Assembly (NCBI GenBank): GCA_025677815.1
Contig: JAIXMP010000009.1
Span: 1,054,001-1,118,000, forward strand
Reading direction: 5' to 3'
Source of the DNA: Phascolomyces articulosus
Taxonomy: Eukaryota; Mucoromycota; Mucoromycetes; Mucorales; Lichtheimiaceae
Length of the DNA: 64,000 nucleotides
Shown here piece after piece: positions 12,274-24,028 of the stretch. A program made the translations under genes and the position numbers. The notes beneath the pieces were generated by a model, which was given only the letters and a program-made list of their open reading frames with translations, was not told the origin of the DNA and did not search any database. Every line of letters starts with the position of its first letter. Position 1 is the stretch's first letter.

Positions 12274-14594
12274 TTAAGCAACAGTTTCACGTTTCTTGAA
12301 GCTCATGATGCACCCGTCCTGCGGATAAATGGTTGCAAAAATACTAAAGATGGGAAATAGAAAGCCATATGAGAAAAAAACAAGGGATAACACACACATC
12401 TTGAGAGTAAAAGAAGAAAATTAACTTACGAGATATCATCACTCTTATCGGTACGATAATGAGTCCATTCAAGTTGAAGGGAAGCTTGTGCAATAATAGC
12501 CATCAAATGCATCATGGCATATTCCTTACCCAAACAATGATGAGGACCGTTACCAAAGACCATAAAGTTTTTGGGATGCTTTTCAGCTTGACCATTAGGT
12601 CCCCAACGATCAGGATCAAAGCTATCTGGGTTAGGATAGGCAACGGGATCGTGCAAGGCAGGATAAGTGGTGGGGATGACCATGGCTAATTGAAATTCAT
12701 AATAATAGTATATAATTAATCACCCCATCTTGTTCTTTCAATAGATTACTCCTTCCCAAAAACCTATCCTCATTATCATAATTAGAAAAGAACGTACCAC
12801 CGCGAGGGACGGTATAGTTTTCGTTAATAGGCCATTCGCGTGTAGTCTTGTAAGGAACTAAAAAGAAAGCAAAAAAAAAACGTGAGTCGAATGAGTAAAA
12901 AAGAAACTATCGAGAGAGCAAAACGAGGGTGATAAACTAAAAAAAATAGGAGCCTCTCCCCCCCACGGAGACAATAAAGTTTTATATATAAAACCATCAT
13001 CCATCCCATTTCATTGTTTTCAAGACTTACCCATAAGCACTGGTGGGCGAAGACGCAAGATTTCCTTGACGACTTGACGTAAATAAGGCGAAGCTTCCAT
13101 CAATTCCAATGTCAAATGTTGATCCAAGTTATCAAGACCACGAACACGAATTTGTTCTTCGCGAACACGATCAAGGACATCAGGGTGGTCGGCCAACAAT
13201 TGGAAAGCCCAGGTCAGAGCAGAAGATGTAGCATCTTGACTAGCAAACAAGAAAGTTAAGATGGTCAAAGCAATTTCACGATCATCAAATTTACGAGGAG
13301 CAGGTTTGCCATTCTTTTCACATTCAATTTCTTCCTCACGCATGGCTTGAAGCCAAGCATCCATCAAGGATTTGGGTTCTTGACCTTGTTCAAGACGTTG
13401 ACGACCATCACGAATACTTTCGATAAAGTGTTTGACAATATATTTACGGGATTGAATGGCCTTGTAGACTTTGGTACCAGGTAAAGGAATAGGGAAATTG
13501 ACTAATTCTAATGCAGCAGTAATGTTAAAGTATTCCAAGGAAATACGTTTGGCAACTTCGTCGGCCATAAAGTCACCTAAAAAGACACGAAGCGAGGATT
13601 CCATGTTGATTTCACGGAATCGCATTTGGTAGGGTTCCACTTTACCGTCCAATGAAAGCCATTCGTTAAAGTGGCGTTCGTAGACCTTCTCCTGAATGGG
13701 AATGTAGATACTATATATATCATCAATTACGAGTTAGGTTTTTTGAACGATATGTTTTTCCCCAACCTTCCTTTTTATGTAAACCATATCTTTGTTCTTC
13801 TTCCTTCTTTCCTCCCTTCACTTGTATATCCTCCTCCTTATTGATGTAATTCAATAATAATAATAATAATTTACCCGAGAGCACGACGAGTGAAAAGAAC
13901 GTTCAAACCGCGACGATAATCCACATGCGCTTTACCGTTCAAAAAGACCCAATTATCGGGACAAAGAATATAAGTCATGGAATCCACCACAGTAGGTTCA
14001 GCAAAAGCAGGCGAATTAAGAATCTTTCGACTAATATCACAGGTGGAAGCAATGACAACGAATCTAATAATAACAACAGAGTCAACCCATCACGTTGTTT
14101 TTTCTTTCAAGATTGGCATTCAACTTTAAAAAAAATAACTTATTACCTGTCAAAGACACTAACACACGAAAGTTCACCACTCTTCCATTTACTCATATAA
14201 CCTTCAAAGGTAGGATACAACGAATCCAAGAAAGCACCAATGATAGGGATCTTGAATTTGGGACCAGGTAAAGATTTCTTTTTGGAAAGATACCAATACT
14301 GTTCATAAGCAAACAAACCAACGACGGCAGAACAAACAATGGCCGTAGTGGAAATGTTAGGTTGTGAAAAGGCATTTTTCATAAAGGTTGTCAAGGTGTT
14401 TTTGGCTGACTCCAAGGTACGTGGATCTAAAATACTATGGATAATTTGTGTATATGTGTTAGGTATCGTTTTCTATATGCACTTCTTTGTATATTTTGTT
14501 TTCTGTTTTTGTTTTGATGCGATCGACACAATAACGATATGTAAATAAAATAAAAAATCCCGTGGTTATATTTATTTTACCTATTGCTGGCCAT
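12274..14594 (-). CDS. ERG5: C-22 sterol desaturase, cytochrome P450 family 61 (ERG5)
   Basis: Introduces the C22 double bond in the late ergosterol pathway at the ER. Seven exons from 14594 downwards: 14594-14581, 14434-14147, 14063-13875, 13710-13031, 12857-12798, 12685-12430, 12343-12274, giving 518 residues. Family hallmarks are a membrane helix near residue 40, [36 protein letters not shown], the I-helix [10 protein letters not shown], ExxR in KEILRLRPP, and the haem loop [10 protein letters not shown] with Cys about 461. The first coding exon is only 14 bases (MASN plus two bases). It was chosen because it alone joins in frame to [13 protein letters not shown]; acceptor choice at exon 2 (base 14434) follows from that. 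A probable 5' UTR intron precedes it. Confidence 0.94.
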
Positions 14595-14595
14595 T

Positions 14596-14748
14596 CTATA
14601 GGGAGATAAACAATAAGTGAACTTGTGTCAGTAAATAAAAACAGTATTCAAATAAAAATAAATCTCCATCGCGACGAACAACAACGATGAGAATTCAAAA
14701 AGAGGAGTATATTTTAAAAAAATAAACTAACGAACAAAAAGGACTTAC
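14596..14748 (-). other. probable 5' UTR intron of ERG5
   Basis: On the minus strand a consensus donor GTAAGT begins at 14748 and a TAG acceptor ends at 14596, one base before the ATG. If it is spliced, the exon carrying the start codon is only 15 bases long (14595-14581). This is inference from splice signals only. Confidence 0.5.
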
Positions 14749-16768
14749 TCGATTGAGACAGATGACACGCGTTTAGAGAACGAGATGAGTTGATTAGAAA
14801 TAAGTTAATGAACAAAATAATAAATAAGAACAAAATAATAAATAAGAAAAAGTGGTGAGTGTGCGTGTCCTGTTTCGAAACAGTGGTCAGTTGTGTGAAC
14901 TGATAAGAAGTTAAAAGAAGAAGAAAAAAAAAAAAAGGAAGTGTTCTTGGTGCCTCTAGGATTTTTTTTTCGATATAATAAAATAATAAAATTCAGTAAG
15001 CGCTTGTGTTTTTTTTTGCGGGTGTTACCCCCGACTTTACCGCCGTACTATTTCTCACAAAGTATTACAACTTGGTTAAACTCCTCTATTCAATCTATTA
15101 TACTCGGTACTTTCCGCTTTGAAATGTCTCTCTCTCTCTCCTCCATTGAAATAGAAAAGCCCAAAACTAAAACTGAATATCAGTACCAATTTTTAAAAGT
15201 TGAAATAAAACATACTATGTTTATAAGAGAAATATCTAATAGTTTGGTTCGGAAAAAAAAAGTAACTATTTTTTTTCGTTGTTGCTGTGAGACGGTCCGA
15301 TGCTGGAAAAGGGAGGGTGCCGAAAAAATATCCATCAAAAAAAAGGGGTGTCTTGTGTATAAAATAATAATGATTGTTGCTGTTACACAAACCACCTTTT
15401 TTTAACTAAAAAATGGCGCCATGAGTATTTTGGTTTAAACTTCCAAGTCAGATGATAACGAATTTATTATATGTAGATGCTGCTTGTAATGAAGGGAAGG
15501 ATTGCTTGTTGATAATCATGGATGAAATAAAATAATAGTTTAGAAGAAAGGGTTACCATTGATAAGAAGAATGGTAAGAAAGGTAACGGATTCTTCTTAA
15601 ATGTAACAAGTACTAAAAAAGAGGTTATTCGTAAGACAATCAAAAGAATGACTGAGAAGATTAGAGAAAGTAGTTTCTTGTCATCCATCAATAATAAGAA
15701 AAGGTACTACACTATGTTACGCCAAACAAATGGCTCTTGTTACCCATTGCTTGTAGTGCCAGCTTGGACCAATTATTGGATATAACTCATTTATATAAGT
15801 ATTTGCATCCCCTTGTTTTAAATCCGGTTGAGTAACATTGTTTTATCGTCGATATATATGGATTTCTTGATTTGGTTTGATAGTAATAATAATACAAATG
15901 GATTGCTTATTCACACTTCTTCATCTTTAATATTTATAAACATAAACAGTTAAACGAACAATGGGAATCTGATTCAAGTAACACAAAAAATATATTCGTT
16001 GCTTGAAATTCAAAACAATCTTGTTTTCTTTTTCCTCTAAACTCGAAAATGAGGATGAATGGGACTAAAAGGATGAATATAAAAAAAACATCAGGTCATG
16101 GTGGTTTAGATTGCTAAGAATCCAATGCAGAATCAAACTAAAAAAAAATTGAAAACGTCATCATCCTAGTTTATATCTGGAAGAGGGACTTGGATTTTAG
16201 TATTGGTTGCAAATTAGCTGTCAAAGATGGATTGGTTGCCATGGATACATATTAGCTCTTAAATGTGTATTTGTTGCTATGTAAACTGTGTTGGTTGCTT
16301 TTGAACTGAGTGTTGCTAGATGACGGGAAAAATCATTAATCGAGTATCATACATAACAACCACGGCCTATTGATTTTTGTGTAAATCATTTATAAGAATC
16401 CAAGTTTGATTATTGTGTGCGCTTGTTTTTGAATAAAAGCTGGAAAGAGTTATAAATATTGTTTTAGCTAGGGCATTCCGTCGTCTTTTTTTATAGATGA
16501 TTTCTACAGAGAGAGGGAAAAAAAGATTTTTACTCATTTTACAGATAATTACTAAAAAGAATAAAAAGAATGAGAAAGAGAGAAAGGGAAAGAAAGAGGT
16601 CAAGCAGATAAATCAAATTTTGATAGGATAAAACGCACCAGAGCCATTCATATATTTTCTATGGAGGAAGAGGAGCTGAGATACAAGTGTGTCTGTCAAA
16701 AATAATTAAAAACTAACCCACGCTTCTGGAAGGGTTGAACTTTCAAGTTTATTGTGTAAGCAGAAATA
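14749..16768. other. intergenic region between divergent ERG5 and pyrophosphatase
   Basis: No supported gene. The two neighbours diverge, so both promoters lie here. Open stretches at 14941-15405 and 16367-16603 are low-complexity and run through homopolymers. At about 16199-16300 the motif TTGGTTGC recurs several times with irregular spacing. Confidence 0.55.
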
Positions 16769-18584
16769 ATGAATTCAAGGTTACTGGCTGCTGTAAAACC
16801 ATTATTTTCACCGGTGGGTCCTCGTCGTCCTTTACTTCAGACTTCTTTCACTTTTATCAGAATGTCATCGTCGTCGGCTTACAAGGTGGCTACTTCAGGA
16901 AAACCATTTACTCCTAATTATCGCGTTCATATTCGTACGATTCAACCTTTTTCTCTTTTCTCTTTAATGTTTATCTCTATGAATTTCTTTATATTGTATA
17001 TGGTAATCCCCACATTTTTTAAGAAAAAAACATGGTTTATTCACATATATACTTCCTTTTAATTTTTCCCCACAATCTTTTCCCCCGGTTTTAAATATAT
17101 ATATAGAAAAGGACGGTCAGTGTATTTCACCATTCCATGACATTCCACTTTTTGCCAACAAGGAAAAGACTTTGGTCAACATGATTGTTGAAATTCCTCG
17201 CTGGACCAATGCTAAAATCGAGGCAAGTCTCAAAGATCTTCTCTATTTCATAGATATATATTTAGCACACACACATAGAGACACATATATATCATCCTCG
17301 TCACTCTCTAATCCTATCCTTTCATTGATAATAGATTGCTACAGGAGAAGCTTTCAATCCATTAAAACAAGACGTCAAGAAGGGCAAAGTACGATTTGTT
17401 CGTAATTGTTTCCCTTACAAGGGTTATATATGGAATTATGGTGCTTTACCACAAGTAAGAATTTTTTAAAAAAAACTCTCATTTGTTTATTTAATTTTCT
17501 CGCGAGTCAAAGAAAATTAGCTAATAATTTCGATGGACACGATTGCTATTGTAGACGTGGGAAGATCCAACCACTGTACATGCAGATACCAAGGCCCGTG
17601 GTGATAATGATCCTATTGATGTATGTGAAATTGGTGAAGGCATTGGTTATTGTGGTCAAGTCAAACAAGTTAAAGTATTAGGTGTTATGGCTTTATTGGA
17701 TGAGGGCGAAACTGATTGGAAATTGATTGCTATTGATACACGAGATCCATTAGCTGAAAAATTAAACGGTAAAAAAACATAGTCATTTTCATATGCGTTC
17801 ATCATGTTGATGGTCTGATCCCAACAAAACGACAACCAATGGAAGTATCCCCAAGCACTCATTTCAAGTATTTATTTATTTATAGATATTAATGATGTTG
17901 AAAAACATCTTCCTGGTTTGATCGATGCCACGCGTCATTGGTTCAAGGTATATAAAATGCCTGATGGTAAACCTGCTAATCAATTTGCTTTCAATGGTCA
18001 ATGCAAGAATAAGGTAAAACATAAAAACAAAAAGGATGGTGTATAATGAGATGATGGGTGTGTTAGATCAAAGGAAAAATAAGGAATAAGGATGGATCTG
18101 AGTTCTAATTATGGATAAATAGGCATATGCACAACATGTGATTGAAGAAACTCATGATGCTTGGAAGCGATTGATCCTGGGCAAGATCCCTGCCAAGGCA
18201 GATACTCATGATATTAGTGTGTATGTATACCAAAAAACAAACAGCGGCTCTTTTTGATCAGGATTGGTCAAGGAGAGAAAGAGGAGACATGACATGATAA
18301 TGTATATAAAGAAACTCCATTTTATTTTACACTCATCCGGATAAAAACCAACATTTTTTTATAGTGCCAATGCTGCCGTCGATGGTTCACCTTATAAAGT
18401 CAACGGTGGCACCAAATCTGCACAATCGGTAAAGTGATCTTTTGGAAACAAAAATTATACTTTTATATTGAGTTGAATATTAACTTGTTGGCTTGTTGTT
18501 TAGGAAAAGGGTGTTGTTGTTGAACAAGAACCCAAGGTGGAAGGAAAGGATGATAAATGGTACTACATTCGAGCGAGCCTTTAA
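16769..18584 (+). CDS. IPP1: inorganic pyrophosphatase, with N-terminal extension
   Basis: Hydrolyses pyrophosphate to phosphate and so drives biosynthetic reactions; family I soluble type. Eight exons: 16769-16934, 17107-17222, 17335-17454, 17555-17768, 17886-18013, 18123-18220, 18365-18428, 18504-18584, giving 328 residues. Diagnostic segments are [50 protein letters not shown], the metal-binding signature DNDPIDV, and [15 protein letters not shown]. The first 31 residues are basic and Ser/Arg-rich with no acidic residue, like a mitochondrial presequence. A second ATG at 16862 (Met32) would give the usual cytosolic protein, so two products from one gene are possible. Intron 2 starts with GC (GAG/GCAAGT); no GT donor restores the frame. 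Confidence 0.93.
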
Positions 18585-20155
18585 ATATATCTTCATGTAT
18601 AATAAGAGTTCTATTGGGCACACATATACACATATATACACATACAATCCGTATGGTTTTATATATCTTTACTTACTAGATTAGATTCCTTAACAACCGT
18701 CAATTATAATATAAAAAAAATAAGGTCAAAAAATATATATGATAATGATAATCAAATCACACATTTGGAAAAAAGGTGACACAAAGAATATGCAGGAACG
18801 GGTTATTGGGAGTGGATCACTTAACCAATTTTTTGTAGCACTTTGATTTGTATTACACATACACTGGAGTATCTTGTGCTTGCTTTGCAAAACTATGACA
18901 ATCACTATTCATCAGTTACCACGCATAAAACAAGAATAGATTTACATTGGGGAATCTTGTACGGTTATTTCGTCGCGTACAGTAAGTCATCATCTTAATT
19001 AATAATGAACATTCATTCTGTCTTTGAATTCAGTATCCTTTTATTGGAGGGCGTATAAGCAACCAGGTGTCGTTATTGTCGCTTTATTATCTTTGTTAAA
19101 AATAAAAAATTATCAAAAATAATACCTGTATTACTATTTATGCCCTAGTTTTTTGTTATATTATTACCTTCTAAAAGAATGAGATGGTCTCTTTATAAAG
19201 AAGGCAATTCTCAATTGTTTATCGCGATTTGACGTATATACATCATAATGCTGTCAGCAGGGGCTGATTTGATTTGCCGAAGCACTGGCATTTTTGTGAT
19301 TTATTTAGTATCAAATACGTAAAGGTGCTGTAGTATAACACTGTACATATTTATAATATTCTACATATTGTTCCTGGTCTTAGCATAGGTATTGATTCTT
19401 GCATCAATAATAAGTGAAAGTTAGCTCTTTAAGTATTTAAAAGGTACAAAATGGGCGAAGGAAAATAAGGAATTGAAGGCGAAAAAACAAATGCACCTAC
19501 AGATACAGAACATTGTTTTATGATGTGACAGGACATCATGCTGTTCTTCTGACTACTCTTCTATTTTTATATAGAATGAGGGGAGAGTGTGGTTGTTAAC
19601 TATATCATTTGTAAGAATACAACAGTAATGTTTAAATAATTTTTTATATAACAATGTATTTGAGGTCATCCATACAATAAAAAACGATCTTTACCCAATA
19701 CATGAATACATGTTATGAGTAGCGATTACATGGTGATGAGAAATATATGTCTAGAAATATTTTTAGCCTTTGGAGAATCTTTCTAGCGTTTCCCAAAGAT
19801 TAGAAATATTTCTGAAAAGCTGGAAATGTTTGGGTTTCTCTGCCTTCTTTTTTTTTTTTGTAATAATGCTTATTTTTAATTTTTAATAATAATGCCCAAT
19901 GGCCTAATGGTGGCACCGATAATAGCTTCCATAATGAGTAATGTGTGTACGCTTTTTACTAAAAAGAAACAGGACTGTTAAGAACAAGGTACTTTTCCTT
20001 GCGACCTATTAGTATATATAATGGAACCCTGGTCGTCAATAATACAAGCAGTTGTCAATACAGGTGTACAACCACAGTGCCCTTTCCCCCCCTTGATCTG
20101 TTATGTGCCGTTGTGCGTCAGGGGGGCCTTTTGAAAAACACCATATACAATCATT
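18585..20155. other. gene-free region downstream of the pyrophosphatase
   Basis: AT-rich with stop codons in all frames; I see no gene or RNA here. It runs up to the dispersed repeat. Confidence 0.6.
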
Positions 20156-20778
20156 AACAATAAACGCCCATAATTTTTATTAACGTCATATAATATTAGT
20201 ATCAAGTTTCAGGTATAATAAAGTTTAGTCAATTCGAAAACAAATGCAATCCTTTTCATAAATCATTTTGTATACAATACATGGTAATATCGCATAATTC
20301 TTTTTTTTTTTCTACAACATCATACAGCTGTTTTATTACCAAGAAAAACACTGTAATATATATTTACACTATATTAAATATTTTTTTATTACTATAGATA
20401 ATTTATCATAACGATTGCTAATATTGTTTTCTTTGTTACAATGTGGCATTAGAAAGTATTAATCCAAGGAACACGTGACTATATCAAAAAAGTTGTGTTT
20501 GGAAGTTCTTTATTGGCTACAAGAATTTCACATGTCAACTGGAACTTAAACACTCAAAAGATATAGCATAACACCCACAAGTAAAATTGGCATATGTACT
20601 ATAGTGCCATCTTTACCATCGTCTCGTTGATTCTCATCCTTTATGTTCCTGTGCTGACTAAAGTTGCACTTAAACAACGTGTTATCATTGCGAACGGGAT
20701 ATGGTAGCTGTTTCTTGTTGTGCTGTCTGTCGTATCTTTGTAACTTTTTCTTTATAATTATTATATGTAGAACTGGCC
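20156..20778 (+). repeat. dispersed repeat, copy 1 (about 620 bases)
   Basis: Nearly the same sequence occurs in reverse orientation at about 44234-44894. Shared landmarks in order include AACAATAAACG at the outer edge, GTTTTATTACCAAGAAAAAC, GTTACAATGTGGCATTAG, AAGGAACACGTGACTATATC, CTGTGCTGACTAAAGTTGCA, and GCTGTCTGTCGTATCTTTG. Both copies can be read as the same short peptide (minus strand here) around NDNTLFKCNFSQHRNIKDEN, though the downstream frames differ. Ends are not clearly TG...CA and no target duplication is evident. It could be a solo LTR, a terminal piece of a larger element, or another non-autonomous element. Confidence 0.8.
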
Positions 20779-20995
20779 CATACCCACACTTAAAAAACAC
20801 ATTCATACCTTTCAATTATACATGGCCTATGCATCAAGAAGTGTTCCGAAAAAAAGTGGATCAAGAAAGAAAAAGTTGATTAGGATTAAACGAATATTCT
20901 TTCAATAAATTTCAATGTATAAGCAATGGCGTGTTTTTTTTTAATTAAAGATTTTTACATAAAGAAACTAAAACTAATACATAATATCAACCACT

Positions 20996-21740
20996 TTAAA
21001 AAAGTACAAAGTTTATTGTTATTATTATAAACATGACTATGTTCCAACTTGAACAAAGGACAGTGTTTGTAACCAAGGGACTTGTAACCAAAGGATTTGC
21101 AACCAAAGTGCTTGCAACCAAAGGACTTGTAACCAAAGGACAATGCTTACTTGCAAGGATCGTTGCTAGTGACAAAAAATTTCGCCAGTAGATGTTGAAA
21201 TCTAAACGACCTTGGGTTATAAAGGCAAGTTTACGAGAGGATCTCTGCAATTGGACCCCGATACATCTATTTCCCTCAGAAACAGTGTGACCAATAATGT
21301 TCATACACTTGTCATCGTCCCGACGACTTTACCAGTCATCAGGTCGATGCCTTGTGCATGAACATTCTTGGTCTCCTGTTTCCGAGAGAATGCGATGTAC
21401 TCGAGTCCGCTCACATTCACGCCTGAAAACTGCAAAAAGAAAAAAAAAAAAAAAAAAGAAAAGAAAAGAGAAAAAAGAGAAAGCGAAAAAAAAAGGCGAC
21501 TATTTATTTTTTTAGAAGGTCCGACTTTTTCTTTGTCCTGCCTTTCATTTTGTTGCGCAGTAGCCCATATAGTATATGTACAAATCTTTTTTTTTAAGTA
21601 AATGAAGCTCAATGTCAAAAACTTACTTCCTCTTGTCCTGAAAGCCCTGGAAGTTCCGTAATACTCGTACTTGTACTGTGCAAACCCCTGCTGCACTTGT
21701 TCTATTTTGCTTGTCCTGTGTCACCTCTCTCACTCGCGCC
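20996..21740 (-). other. candidate unrecognised spliced reading frame
   Basis: On the minus strand a consensus donor (GGAA/GTAAGTTTTTG near 21627) and a strong polypyrimidine/CAG acceptor at about 21432 bracket an intron of roughly 195 bases. Downstream exon sequence reads FSGVNVSGLEYIAFSRKQ and on to TGKVVGTMTSV. A second frame, one base out, opens with an ATG overlapping that stop and runs through MNIIGHTVSEGNRCIG into a pentapeptide repeat made by the minisatellite. The two frames could be one gene with a frameshift, or noise. I recognise no family, and the upstream exon has a stop in the frame needed. Confidence 0.25.
21069..21142. repeat. 15-base tandem repeat, five units
   Basis: Units resembling GTAACCAAAGGACTT start at 21069, 21084, 21099, 21114 and 21129, differing by one to three bases; the last is partial. 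Because 15 is a multiple of three, any frame across it reads a pentapeptide repeat; on the minus strand this gives LVTSP/LVAST/LVANP-type units. Confidence 0.85.
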
Positions 21741-23547
21741 AGAGGCCTATTTATTTGAACGGGGATGACAACATATAACGCCGCATTGTGTCTATTTTTC
21801 TATGATACTTATTATGCTATATGATCTTTTTTGATCTCTCAATTGTTGAATATATCATGCGCGCGAAGCAGAAAAAAAATCAATATATATAATTCTCATT
21901 TTAATGTAACAATCACATTGTGCAAGTAAAGGGGGTCTTTTTATTTGGTTTTATTAAAGTTCCTCATTGATTCATCCCTCAGTGTCAGTTTATAGACATG
22001 CCAATATGACGGGGCGTTTTTTTTTAAAAAAAAAACGAAGAAAAAAAAATCTGAGATAAGCAAGGAAAAACGGTGTACATGTAAAAAAGTATCGCGTGTA
22101 GGACTGAAAATGGGCGTAGTTTTTTTTTTAAGATTTATGTTATTTGAGCAACCATTGTTGTTATTTTTTTGTCTTTCAATGTATAGTGCAACAATAGTAA
22201 ACTCTATATATAATAATTTATGCCTATTTAGTATAGACGGCAAAAGGTTTTCACTAAGTTGGTATTGAAATAATCTTCTTTTTCTCGTGATAATTGTAGT
22301 CGCAGTAGCAATAAGGGTCTTTAACGCGTAATCGTATTATTTGTTCTGGCAGTAGAATTCGACGCATCACAAATTATTCCAAAAAGAGATGCCATTTGTA
22401 GTATTCAGACAATATTAAAGTAAAAAAGAAAAAAAATAGTTTAAAAACCAAGTGTAGTGGCAAATAGGCAAGGGGATGGCCATTATAGTATTTTTTTGGA
22501 AAAATAAACTAAATAAATATAGCCAATTTGTCCTTGTTAGAACACAAATAAAATAATTCAACAGTTTTACTATAACAATAAACAACAGCTTTTAATTTAG
22601 TATTATCGTCTTATTACTGTGTGTGGCATTATGAGACAAATAAAAGAAAAAGGGAAGATTCATCGTATTATTTAACCCAGTTTTGTTATGTGAGAAGATG
22701 CAGGATTGTTTTGCATTTTTGTGTATTATTTATGTCACGTGTGCAGAAAATACAATCTTTTTGCCACACTCGGTTAAATGGGAGGTTTTTTCTTGTGTGG
22801 CACTTTTTTGTAGAGGCTTTACCTGGAATAGTATATGTCAAAAAAGGATTTTTTAGTGATTGTCCTTTAAAATTGCGTTCTAAGATGAAAATACTCTAAG
22901 TAGATTGATATAATATTTTAATATTTTAATATGTTTTATAATTGTATATGTTAATTTTGAAATCTTTTTTACACCAGAAATCCTGAAAGGGATGCAATTA
23001 GGTTCACGACATTTAATTTCTAATGCATATTGAGTTGATCGGATTGATATATGTATGATGTGCTTTTATTAAATTTTACAATTGCTGTATGTTTTCCTTT
23101 TAGTTCTTAAAAACATATATCTTTCTTTTTGGTTGCCACATACAATTTTAATGATGTTTCATACAGAAATAACGCTACAAAATGTCACTGTTTAATAATT
23201 AGAAAATCTCATCGATGCAACACATGTTACGCTTATTCGTGATTCAAAGATGGTGTTTATATACACTTACACACACACACATATATATATATAGGAACAA
23301 AAAGCACATTTATTTGTTTATGCATTCAACAAAACAAAGGGGTGTATCTATCAATTCAATTCAGTACATTGTGATATGTTTATTATGATGACGAGAAAAA
23401 ACGTTTGCTGATTTAGTTGTACCTATAGTAACACCCGCGTAAAATTTACACCATCATCCTAGATCCATGGAATCAGCAGCAGTAAAAAAACCTTTGCACA
23501 TAGTACATCACATACAGAATGGATTAATTGGGATCAAAAAAAAAAAA

Positions 23548-23557
23548 TATAAAAAGG
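23548..23557 (+). promoter_or_regulatory. TATA-like box of the small secreted protein gene
   Basis: TATAAAAAGG lies about 100 bases upstream of the ATG at 23648, the only good TATA match there. Assigned by position and sequence alone. Confidence 0.4.
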
Positions 23558-23647
23558 GGTGTAGTAACTCGTTTTTTGTCACTTTTTCCTCAATATTCTC
23601 TTTAGTATATTTCTTTTTTCATCCTCATACTATATACAAAACTAATC

Positions 23648-24028
23648 ATGGTTTTATTCTACACTGCCATTGTCACATTGGGTACTATCTTATTCACCTT
23701 ATTATTGACTGCACCTCATTCTACTGCTGCTGCTGTTATCCAGGCCCAACAAGATCAAACAGTTACCCAAAAAGAAAAATGTGATAATTCCGCCACGACA
23801 CGCGGTTGTTGCGAAATAATGCAAACACGTTATCAATCATTACCGTTCTACCTTGATGGTCAAGATTCCAATTTTGTTTGCAGAGTGGAATCAAGTGGAA
23901 ATGAATATCCTGGATTGGTAAAGAAGGCTTGGACTGGTTTTCATATCTGTTGTGATGACCTTGAAAGAGACGCAAATCAACAAGAAGGAGAAAACAATTC
24001 AAATGGGGATGATGAATCTATCCAATAA
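23648..24028 (+). CDS. small secreted cysteine-rich protein
   Basis: 126 residues in one exon. It begins with a classical signal peptide: a hydrophobic stretch LGTILFTLLLT within the first 20 residues and an Ala-rich probable cleavage zone near residues 26-29. The mature part has six cysteines arranged C-x8-CC-x22-C-x20-CC (from KEKC to HICC), which suggests three disulphides. The tail is acidic and Asn/Glu-rich. I do not recognise a family: the CC doublets recall hydrophobins, but these have eight cysteines and a different spacing. Secreted small Cys-rich proteins in fungi often act on the cell wall or on other organisms; that role is only a possibility here. It sits alone in AT-rich surroundings just upstream of the UGT pair. 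Confidence 0.75.
   Translation: MVLFYTAIVTLGTILFTLLLTAPHSTAAAVIQAQQDQTVTQKEKCDNSATTRGCCEIMQTRYQSLPFYLDGQDSNFVCRVESSGNEYPGLVKKAWTGFHICCDDLERDANQQEGENNSNGDDESIQ

Larger units (their letters stand above)
20779..23647. other. gene-poor region before the small secreted protein
   Basis: No confident gene. It holds a 15-base minisatellite (21069-21142) and a candidate two-exon minus-strand reading frame (20996-21740), listed separately. From 21740 to 23547 I see only AT-rich sequence with short open stretches; the one at 22621-22899 lacks an ATG and resembles nothing known to me. Confidence 0.5.

Noticed and set aside
14941..15405. 154-codon open stretch upstream of the pyrophosphatase
   Set aside because: Starts at a non-ATG codon, runs through homopolymers, and has no gene-like composition or splice context.
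22621..22899. 92-codon plus-strand frame
   Set aside because: First codon is GTG, no splice partners, and no recognisable similarity.
23279..23294. CA/TA run that looked like part of a CRISPR-like or tandem array
   Set aside because: A simple dinucleotide tract without unique spacers; no CRISPR array is expected or seen.
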